A DNA stretch of 64,000 nucleotides, from assembly GCF_030463535.1 (NCBI RefSeq), contig NC_132891.1, forward strand, positions 7,837,622 through 7,901,621, read 5' to 3'. The stretch comes from Salminus brasiliensis (taxonomy: Eukaryota; Chordata; Actinopteri; Characiformes; Bryconidae). Positions 37,801 through 49,400 of the stretch are shown here, piece by piece (the first letter of the stretch is position 1; the number at the start of each line of letters is the position of its first letter). A program made the position numbers and the translations under genes. Below the pieces are notes generated by a model, which was not told the DNA's origin, did not search any database, and worked only from the letters and a program-made list of their open reading frames with translations.

Positions 37801-40800
37801 ACCCAACTCATTTACTGATAACTCTGAGCTGGCTCCCCACCATGCCATGTTAGATAATTAGGGAATTAGCACTTAGCATGCACACCAAAGCCAATTCATC
37901 AGTATCTTTAAGTAGAACGTACGGATTACCGGCTCAAATTCACCACACACTGAAAAAGCATCACTTCAGAGGGGATAACGGTTGCATAAAGGCTTCTTCA
38001 CTGCATTGATCATGAGGAAAACGTCTGGAAATATCGTAAATTTCTTTACCCAGAGATGAGTTAGCTCCTGGCAGTAAACAGCACAGCCCTTGAAGGACTG
38101 AACTGCACTAACTGTTTTGTCAGACATTCTCTAGCAGTGGTGTATCCAGTGACATCACCCTAATTGTTTCAGCTGAGGTGTCCATCACCCCAGGCTTGGA
38201 ATAAATTGAACTGGTTGCCTTAAAAATGTCAAAATGAGCTCTGTACACACAGAGAGCCATGCTCTGCTATCAACCTATTTGCACTGATTAAGATTAGCTT
38301 GTAAGAGTGGTGTGACAGTGACGACGTATCGTTTTACACCCAGTTATATCACATTATATCTTATTGTGTTGTATCGTGTCTAGCATGCTAGTGTGTTTCT
38401 AGTATGTTAGTTTGGGGGTTATATAACATCTTACAGCATAAGATTAAGACATTCCCAGTTTTTGTTAAAAATATTGTACTTATCATTTCTGATGCTCAAA
38501 CAAACAGAAAAAATAATGAATCTTCTCTCCTTAGGTCCGTTGTATCCATAAATGCATACAGTGTTATGCCATGTTTAAGACACTGGTATGCTGGTCAACC
38601 ATCACGACCATGCTAGCTGACCAGCTAAACCATTACCAGAACAGCATAAACCAGCATAAAGGGTGGTCTTATTGTGTTGTATTGTGGCTAATGTGCTAGC
38701 TTGTGGTAGGAGTGGTACATTAAGAGCACTTTAAAGCTCAGTTTTTGCTCTGAATATTGAGCCAGCAAACAATGTGTTTTGGACACCAGTATGCTGGTAA
38801 CTGGCAGTGAAAGCTATGCTAATCACCAGCAAAATGTAATTCTTTTTGAGACCATGCTGGCTGACCAGATGAATCAATGACTGTAGAAAACATGGACTGT
38901 GCAACCTTTCTTTAAAGTGAAGCCACCACAGGTCTAGTATGCAGTATGATGTATCCCCATGTTTCAATAACAAAACAGCCCATCTTTTCTCCTCTAAACT
39001 GTCTTTCCAGCCCCAATGTCTAATTCCAACAGTTAGTTTTTCCTGTGCTAAAATTCTCCCCAAAAATCAGCTTTTAAAACAATATTCTGCTATAGAACAA
39101 AAAGGTGGGGTTACACATAGACATGAATGAACTACACTAATACTGTTGAAACACTTCACTTAGTGGACAAACTGGGATTCCATTGGGAAAATCCACTTTG
39201 CTTGTGATCTGTAAGCTCAATGAAGGCGGTCTGAGACACACGTCATCTGGGAGACAGGGGCTGGTCTATAAAATGCATTGTCAAGTCTGGCTCCTGCTCT
39301 CTGGTCTCTACTGCACATACACTGGTTGCAAATTTAACAACATGGTGGACAGTTTTGATTTTATTTCTATAAAACAGAAGGGAATCACAGCGTCTGTTCT
39401 GTACGCTAAACCAGAATTACCAGCATCACCAGAATTAACCAGTATAAATCAGCTTAGACCAGCACATAATTAATGCTGTTCTGAGCTGTTTCTTTAAGCA
39501 GGGTGGTTTATATGTTAGTCTAAACACTTGTAGGAAGTGTGTGATTTGATGATATGTTATAAATTAGTAAATTCAACTTGGGGTTTAATTCAGACACTCT
39601 GATTATGCTAAGCAACATTTTGAGAGTCACTTCAATTACACAAAGCATTATCTTTTTAACATTTCAGAACTCATTTAGATGATAGTCATGCCGTTCATTT
39701 CGACTTCTAAGAACAACAGGCTTTAGCAGGCCTGCATGCAACATCCTCCATTCCCTGGCTAAGTGGGGAGAGGCTAAAATTAATATTCCCTAAGTCAAAC
39801 AAAAACAGTTTGAAACTTAGCACAAGCACTGTATCCAGGCAACCTTCTATTAGAGGTAAATACGCAGAGGGTTCAGGCATGGAGCGGGAGGGGGGTGACG
39901 GTGCAGACACACACCATCTGTAGGCTAACGGGCCTAGCACCGGACTTCCTGGGATAGTTCCCCTCTTATCTCGTTTGGCTGCACACCCCAAACTCATCCG
40001 TCCTCCCAAGCTCTTCGCGGGCAGAGGAGGGGGTCGGCTAGTGCCACACATATGCGAAGTCTACAGCGCCGCAACAGCCAGACAGGCACTGGATTAGCCA
40101 TGATGATGTTGTTCTATGGCTTTGCCGTCATGAATCTTCCAGGGATTAACTGGAGCTGGCAGTTAGCTGGGTAATCAGAACGCCGCAAGCCAGAGCGCAT
40201 CAATAGAACAGATACAACTGTCAGCGCTAACCGGCTCTGCCAGGAGATGGACGACGGGCTTCGGAGAAGCGCGCAGAGGTTTGGAAAAAAGAGACGAGGT
40301 TTGGAAAGGCCTCTCATTAGCCTCAGATTAGTTTAAGAACGCTGAAGCATTTTAAAGTCAGCTAAAAGCGCTTTAAGGAGACCACCCTTACGAAGAAAAA
40401 CGAACATAAGCGCCAAAGTGTTGCTCCAGCACAAAAATCCAGGGAGTCGCCCCTCTGTGCCTTGTGCCTTGACAAAAATAGCCCTCAGTGCAGAGCTGCT
40501 GCTATTTGCTCCTTCTGCACTTTACACGCATATCTCACACCCATTGCGGTTATTTTAGAGGTCAGAGATGAATCATAAACATACTGAATCATGTGATCTC
40601 ACTAACATGACAAAAGCACTCTTGGCTAAAGTGTCGATAATAGCATCTAGCTGATATCCAGGGGAAAAATGTTCACTTATCACAACAGTGTTTGAAAACC
40701 AACTCTGTCATCCTGGGTCTGTGTAGAGGAGATCTAAATATCTGTGGTTGTCTTCCCTTATGATGACTGTGGTGACTTATGATGGTCCAGAGAGAACATG

Positions 40801-43800
40801 CATCAGCAGAGTGACCCACTGAACAGCAGCTTACATGTGCAGCGTCAACTCAGAAAGTAGAGCAGAGAGTCTACCATCTGACCAGCGCAGTCTACTGTCC
40901 TTTCTTCCATTGAGGGACACTTTATCTTTTTTTTCACTGTGTCACTGTTCAAAGCGGGATTCCACCAAATGTTCATACTTTCTGCACAGTTAAAACATTC
41001 GGATATAAACAAAGTCATTCCAAGTGGTTTATTGCAGTGGTGGTGATAGAAAGCAGACACCCAAACCTCTTTTAAAACGTATACATGAGGGAGAGTTACA
41101 TGCAAGGTGTTGCAAGGGATAGTTGCAAGAAATAGTCCCCAAATAGTGGCATACTGTCAGATTTACCACTATTTAAAGGGACCATAAAATGCCAAATCCA
41201 ACATAACCAAAACAGGGCTGGAATTCAGGCCAATTCCAGAATCCCAGGACAGTTTCGTAACAGTCTTGACTATTTAGACCCTCGAACCATACATAAACCC
41301 AGGCCTCCAGCTAAAGCCCTAGTCAAACGGGAAAACATCAAATTGTTGATACTGGTGGGCAGCTCATCACCTCCAGACTCTGCTAGTTATGGCAATATAG
41401 GTCATTATGGGAACCAGGCCTCATGACTGCAGCTTTTTCTGTGCCAGTGTCTGCATAAGGGGAGCTCAAACTCTGCACATAATGAAGTGAAAGCTACAGG
41501 GGCAAACAGGAATCCTTGCTAAGCTAAAAGCGAATGCCAGCACTTTACCCCTTCTTCTCTCTAGTGTCTGCTCCCTCAACTGATCCAAACTGGAGCTAAA
41601 CACACATCAGAAGGGAAAGTATGGTTAACTTTTCTTTAATGGGAAGGCTTGAGAAAGACTAACCCAGGGAAGGGAGTCAGGGCAAGGCTAAAGGCTAATC
41701 GGCAACAATTGCTTTAGCTTGCAAACAGCACACTGATTGCACTGAGAGGACTCAACAAGAGAACAGCAACTCTATCTGGTAAGACTTGGGCACGATTACA
41801 GTGTTTTTATTACAGTGTTAAAACTATGCTATTAAATGTGGAGCAGAGCTAAGCATTCATTTCTTTCCCAGACACCCACTGTAAAAGGGGAATCACCATG
41901 TTTTATTCTGAGGTAAAACAACAGGGTTGTAAACAGGGTTGTAAATACGCTTGTAACATCACGTCTGAGCATTTCCCCTAAAAACACTATATATACATAT
42001 ATATAGGTTCACTGATTATTGTGGGTTACTATGTTTGCATTGTAAAGTTGGTCATTTTCTCAACAATGTACCATTTGACATCACAGCACTCTGAATGACA
42101 CATAATAACTACATTATGCAGAAATCAGTTCAGTTCAATCAATTCTCCTTCTGCACTATTCAAGCTGGGTTTCTCAACAGATGTTCTGGAGATAAGAAAT
42201 TTGGCTGGACAGTTCATGCAGGATAACATATCTCTGTAATTTGATGTCAGCATTACACAACAGGGTCCACACTCAGTGAAGAAAAAAAAACGGCACACAA
42301 CACTGCTTAACAGCAGGCTTTGTCCTTTCCTTGGGATGGACTGGAACAGGACTATTGCTGAGGGAGCCAAGGGTTTGGCCAATTTCAGAGGGCCATTTAC
42401 TCTAAAATCACTATCCATCTTTTGACTCTTAACAACTATGGCTGAAAAAGTACAAATACTGCAGATTCATACTAGATTGACATAACCGATCCCATTTAAA
42501 ATACACAGTAACTCATCAAGTAAAACTTATTCAGTTCAGAAAAAGCTTTAGACTCCAACTGACCATTTGACACACTTCAGCACACCATCCCAAACAAGGC
42601 CAGCTGGCAGAGCTGTCATGCTGATGAAACAGCAGTCTCATTTAACCCTTGAAACCACATGAAACTACAATTGCTTCCATTCTGTGAGTCTATAATATAA
42701 CACTGTCATGTGGGAATCCCCTTTAAAATGTATTATGCAAAAATTGATATTCCTTGCTGGACTGGACTCCCCGTACAGTCTCGAAGCATAATTCATGCTT
42801 TAAGTCACACCTAGGAGTCACACTTTACACATGCATTTCTGGACAAGCTGAGAGATACAGAGCCATCACAGAGAGTGAAATAAGCATGTGGACTGACAGG
42901 TGGAGTAAGATTACAGGATTTTACACAAATGTACATTACACAATTCTGTGTTAGAACAACTGAAATACATAAGGTAACTGATTTAACTGACAGTATAATC
43001 AGTTATACTGTATAATAAGTGACATCTGCAGTAATCAGCCAAACCTTAGCAGTACAGACAATGGCAATTTGCTCTTACATATAAATGTATAACCAAGAGA
43101 ATGTAGTGTGGGAGGAAAGACTACACACGGGATACAAAACAACACAATATATAACATACAAATACAACCAATAAACACCACAACTGAATACACTCACCAT
43201 ACATAATACACCAAAAACGTTAGTACACGAATGAACCAAGTGTGTATATTCAGTATATCTTTCTGTTGTATTTCAATAAAGCAAAAGTAATTATATTATT
43301 AAGAAGCACTGTGTAGCAGCCCCAAGCAACAATGATGCTATTCTTTCAATTACAAGACAGTGGAGAATATCAGCGATTTAGAAGTTGTAATTATTAAGGC
43401 ACAAATGCAACATAATGTTTCATTAAAAATTACATGTAAACCTAATTTGTCCTCCAAATGACATTCAGACACACTTCAGCACCACCCCAAACAAGACCAT
43501 CTAGCATAACTGTCATGCTAATGAAACAGCGGCATCATTTAACCATTGAAAACTACAAGAAACTACTATTACTTCCATTCCTTAAATCTAGAACCTAATA
43601 CTACGTCAGTCATTCAGCATTCAGCCTTTTACCAAAGACCATCGAAATCAAGATACTCAGAAAACCTCTTAACCAAGACTGAACTAACAGTTAACTCACT
43701 CAGACACAAGTGAAGACCCTGGAGAGCCATCATTCCTCCCCCTCTGATACTTCCTTTCATACATTTCTATGCAAATATCAGTGCCACAAGCTCTGATACA

Positions 43801-44360
43801 TGCCCCGCCACAGGAATATTCTGGCATCAGCAACTAAAACCTGCACCTCGCCAGTTAAAACAGCCTTTGAAGTAACTGTACTGCTTTGAATAGAGTCCAG
43901 CCTGTAGAGCCCAGAGAGTCCGGGAATGGCTCTGCTTTGTTTTTCCCTCACTCAGCCTCAGTTCCTCGTCCATGTGAGACACTCACCTTTCTGTCCTCAG
44001 CACCGCTAGGAGCTTTCAGCTGCATCCGTCTGCGAGTGTGAGTGTGTCTGTGTGTGTGTGTGCGTGTGGGTAGATTATTCAGAAGTGATCCTCACTGTCC
44101 CACTGCACCACCTGATTCCCACGCTCGCTTCTTCCTCACACACCCACGTGTGCACACACAAACACACACACACAGCTGAGCATCTCCTCTTTTTAAGAAA
44201 TCCGGGAACTCCATGCACACACACACTGTCGTGTTTACTGATCATGGATTAGTCCCTCTCTTCTTCTTCTTTTTCTCCGGTGTTCCTTTGCTTCTCTCTC
44301 TCCACACTGCAGGCTGTAATGTTGAAACTTCTGTCATTCTTTGCTGGTCTCTCTCGCTCT

Positions 44361-44448
<88 letters not shown>

Positions 44449-46373
44449 GTCACACACTAACTATCTTCATCCTTCTTGTTGCTCCTTTTGTTGGCTAAGG
44501 TCTATCTACTATCACTATCTTCTGTTGCTCCAGTGTTAGCCAAGATCTTATGCCTTTAATGCCCTCCGTCTCTCTCACTCTTTCTTTCTCTCTTCCCCCT
44601 TTATGTTTCCATTTTTCCACCCCTTTCCTGCCTCTTTCACTCATTAATTCACTCTGTTCCTTTATTCTCTTCTTTCCCTGACCAACTTCCTTCTATCTCT
44701 CTGTCTTACACAGTCTCTTATTCAGGCATTCATACACACACACATAGGCATACTCACTCAATCTGTCCAGATGCAGTGGAAATGTCATGCACTCTCCTCT
44801 GCTTTCTCTGTCTCTCTCTCTCTCTCTCACGCTCTCTTACTCTTCTCCTTCACAGCATCTACCGGCACATAGCTCTGAACAGCTTGTCTAATTCACCCCT
44901 CCCCCGGCTCCCCCCATAGTGAGTCAAACGCTTACATTAAATGCCTCCCTAACTCCAACAGTGTTCATGCAGCTGCAGCCCTGCATCTATCAGAGGAACA
45001 TTGAACAGCCTTGGGTTAAACTGAAAACTGATATGATCATCTTACCCCAAAAGTCGGTCAGCCAGAACAGGCTTGGGCTTCAAAATTTGCTTCGTTAGTT
45101 TTGCACTGGATATATGAGGCTAGTGTAGCTGTCACTTTTAATTCCAATATTAATGGAGTAAACTAATGAATACTTTCATGATTAATCACAAGTAACTCTG
45201 TCTTATTAAAAGGTCAAACAGTCAGAATGGCTTTAACTGGACCACAGCACACTGTGCAGAGTCATTCACAGATTCCAAAATACTTGTAAAAGAGACCAGT
45301 AGTGGAATGTGAAATATGCATTAGCAATATGTCTGTGAGTAGCAGCTAATTCAGTTCAGTGCTTTTCAAAGTGTTTTTTAATGCTGGAGTTAAAAGGAAG
45401 AAATCTTGAGAAATCTTTAATGCTGCTTTAAGACAATTGTCTCATGAGCTTGTCACAGCCATGCATATCATAATATCATACTGTGTAATTCAGAAACCTT
45501 CACTCTCCAAATAACCTTAAGTACCAGCCCACTAGCACCTGTATAGGAATTTCAGTGTTACCTCAACACTGAAGCTAGCAGTGGCATACCTTCACTTCCC
45601 ACACAGAGTTTAATCCCACTTAAGCCAGCCCTGCTTAAACTGCATTTAAAGATGTTTTAAGTATTTGAAGCTTGGAACAGACACTCAAGTGGCAGGTTTC
45701 TGACTTTTTTACAGTGAATCTTTAATAAAACCCTAGAAGGGCCTGAACAAGAGATAAGGTCCAAGTTTAGAAGGCTAGACAACTGGGTCAGAACATCTCC
45801 AAAACATCAGGCAGGTCTTGTGGGGTTTTTCTGGCACGCAGTGGTCAGTACCTACCAAAAGTGCTTCAAGAAAAGACAACCAGTGAACCAGCGACAGGGT
45901 CATGAGCGCCTGAGTCTTACTGAGGTGAACTATGGAGGCCCAACCTCACAACTTACAGGATCTGCTGCTAACATCTTGGTGCCAGATACTACAGGTTGCC
46001 TTCAGAGGTTTTGTGGAGTCCATGCCTCAAACGGTCAGATGTGGCACAAGGGGCCCTACTCAAAATTAGCCAGGGGATGCTAATGTTATGGCTGTTTGGT
46101 GAAATTTGAAACGATGGACGTACATGCATTGGTGAGATGCTGTTGGTGTGGGTTTTCCATTTTCCAACACAAAAGCAACTGTAGCGCTAATGCAGTATCC
46201 TCTCTTTTGGAGAATGTTAAGACTGCTGACTACAGCTTTATAATGACCTGTTTTTTATTCACATTGCAAACTAATCACTATGCCAATTTATTAGGTTTTA
46301 ATTGATTAGTTGTGACAGTCCTATGCTAACAAGTAATATAAGCCTATGATGGATTTTCAACCACAAAAGGCAG

Positions 46374-46451
<78 letters not shown>

Positions 46452-49400
46452 TTATATATGTGCATCATTCTTTTGGTATAAATGGTATAATTTAAGACAA
46501 ATGTCTAAGCATTAAGATGTTAATTTAATTTATTATATTAGCCTTGCAACTAGGGTTAAGTCATCTGAGGTGCCTCCTAAATAGATCAAGGCCTGCAACT
46601 GTCAATGGGTGTGTCCCAAAAAAAATACTACTACTCATTTTTGGGTATGAAGTATTTAGTATAGATAGAAATGTCAAAGTTGAGTTTATTAAAATATCCA
46701 CAATGCATACTTAGTTTTCGAATGTGGTTACGATGGACACTTTTATCCCACAATGCAATGCAGTCACGTATGTTGGCATAGCAATGCTTCATCACTTCCT
46801 GTTAGTACAAAACAGGTATATTAATATTTTTGGTACCAACCTGCCAAACTGGCAGTAGAATATTATATATACACTTATGCATTAGCATATTGTTTAAACC
46901 TTGCAATTGGGATGCAGCCTTTGTGTTTTTGCAAGATGGTATGCTGAATTCCAAGGGGATGCAGCAGGTGAACGGCAACAAGTCAGCACACAACCTGCCC
47001 GCTCGAGCGACTTTGAACGGAAATTCCTGACTCTGCAGCACAAGCAAGTGTGTGCCAGGCACTCGTGAGTCTCCACGATCCAGCCAGCTGCTGCCGATAA
47101 ATTATGCAGGCACGTCTGTGCCTATGAGCACATCCATTCGGACAGGCAGGTAGATGGCAAATCACATTACATTCACATTAAAGCCCCTGCATGAGGCAAT
47201 ACAGGACGAGGGGGTCAATTGCCCCCAACTCCTTAAATACACAAGCCCACATCTGAGTCAAACTGAGGTGGATTAGCTTGGCAAATTCTGTTATCTTGGA
47301 CATAAAATGTGGTATGTAACGATTTCCAAAGACCTAAATCCTTCAAGTTCTCATAAGCAGCCGATTCCCGTTCCTTTCACCTTCACTGACAGTTTCCAGG
47401 CACTATGGACGGGAGTCCTGCCAGAGTGCCTCCAGCAATGTGCCTCAGTTTTATAAGTAAGTAACTCATTTGACCCATGTAAATGTTACACAGGAACGCC
47501 CTAGACTGCTTCCTTTCAGTGGAGGGGCTATGAAGTGGACCCCAAACACAGAGGTCTGCTCTCTTGTTTTGTTTACAGATTCCTTCCCTGTCCAAGCTCC
47601 CTGGACCAAGACACTAAAACTAATCATTTTAAGTAAATCATGCTCCAACAAAGATCTGCTGGTTAAGCTTTTATGGCATCGATGGAGGCAGTAAATTTCT
47701 TTCCATAAATTGTGTAAAACTTTTGGAAAAGAGCTCAGAATTCAGGATTAACCTGACCACCCCCTAAAAATGACTTAACATTGGAAAAGACAATTGGAGA
47801 CAAACATTAGAATACATAGAAGACATTTTTCCCCATAATTTTTTCCCCAAATTTAGCAATATCCCACCAGCAGCTAGGACTCCCCCATCACACAATGATT
47901 TTTAAAAACTGAGATTTACCTTCCTCCATTTTTGAGAATATTTCCATTCAAAAAGCCCTATTTTGTGTGGATAGGTGGTCAAAAGCAGACCAAAATGTTA
48001 TGAACTCCACCACATCTTTATGAACTCCTGCTAACTCAACGTAATTGGACAATTAAATAAACTTAGTGGAGAACACCAAACCACCAATTAACCATGTAAC
48101 CAGTTCTGTTACTTCAGCTAACAGATGCCTGCACTGCCTGGCATCACACAGAGTGAGCTAACTGGCAAAGGATGCTTATTAAGACTTAAGTCGTCTTCTA
48201 CACAGGGTCATTTCTTCTTAGTGGTGGCTTTGTTGCTGATCGGCTAGCGTAGTTAGTCTGGTAAGGAAACAACAAAACTGCACTAGCTTTTCTCAGTCAT
48301 GTCTTTAACAGTTCAAGCTTAGCATCTTGGTAAAATGCTCACACCGAGACACTTTATAAACAATCTGGGTATCTGTAACTTAATTTGAGCACCTTTTGGG
48401 GGTGGTACTGCTACATCTGACATTTTCGTAAATGTTCAGGTTATTCAGTGAATGCTGATCCATCACAATGGTTGTCCACCAACAGTGCTTGGTAGAGTGA
48501 GTTTACATCACCTGAGAAAGTTCACAATAACTGACCAAAGGGTGAATAAAAATGTTTTTTGTCTTCCGAAGAGTTGCGTGTGGTGAGAGAGTGTTGGCAT
48601 TAAGTTATCTACATCCAACAACTGTATAAAAATATAAACCATGGCCTTTACTATAAAACTGGCTATACATTGAGCTAAGTGAATGTAAATATTTTTAACT
48701 GACTGCCTAAATTTCTAGGCAAGAAAATATGTAATTGTGTAATTGCATTTAAATAATACAGCAAAGGATATGTATTTAACCCTACTAAGAGCCCAAGAAC
48801 AAGACTGCAGACTTGCACTTGCATATCAATTCCAATAGCAAAAGCATGAGCTTTAACATGTTTATGCTACCTCTTACACTGGTTTCAAAGACACATAATG
48901 CATGCTAATGAGTGCAAAGCTGTCTTTTCTGATTACTAAGTGCTGCAATCTTAGAACCCCTGTCTAGGTATGCTGTCCTGTCCCAGCAAAAAGCCCAGCC
49001 ATTACTACCTGTGTTGGGGGATTCTTGTAAATGTCAGTGATCCATTAGGCAATGGCGCAGGCACTGCAGTGTGCTTTCAGCGGTGCGTGTCCTACAGAGG
49101 GAGGTCAGTGCGTCCTCCAGCCTCTCCAACACCCCCATCTGCTGGGCAGCAGGCACATTTCCCCCCCTCATCATCCTCTCCTTGCCTCTACCACTGTGGT
49201 CCCATGGAGCCATTACAGCAGAGATTTACAGCCTGCTGCAAATTTAAAACCTCAACAATCGTCAGATGCCTGTCCTTGAATATGCTTTAACCAAAACTCA
49301 GACTAAAAGGACCTGGTGTTAAACTCTTACACAACCATAAGCTCTTCCTCATATATCTTTCACACCATTAAAATGTCTGTTTGGCTTCTTATTCCAAATA

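Noticed and set aside
44213..44539. ORFs encoding long Ser-Leu or Arg-Glu runs
   Set aside because: Translation of the CT microsatellite. The same applies at 50959-51225, 52739-53044 and 61751-62038.
45820..46083. 87-codon ORF that could be taken as a host gene
   Set aside because: It is the decayed Tc1-like transposase, with the start and end regions joined by a deletion.
13730..46102. The two Tc1-like remnants as halves of one element split apart
   Set aside because: One ends close to where the other begins in the element, but they lie about 32 kb apart with three exons and separate decay patterns between. Independent fragments are simpler.
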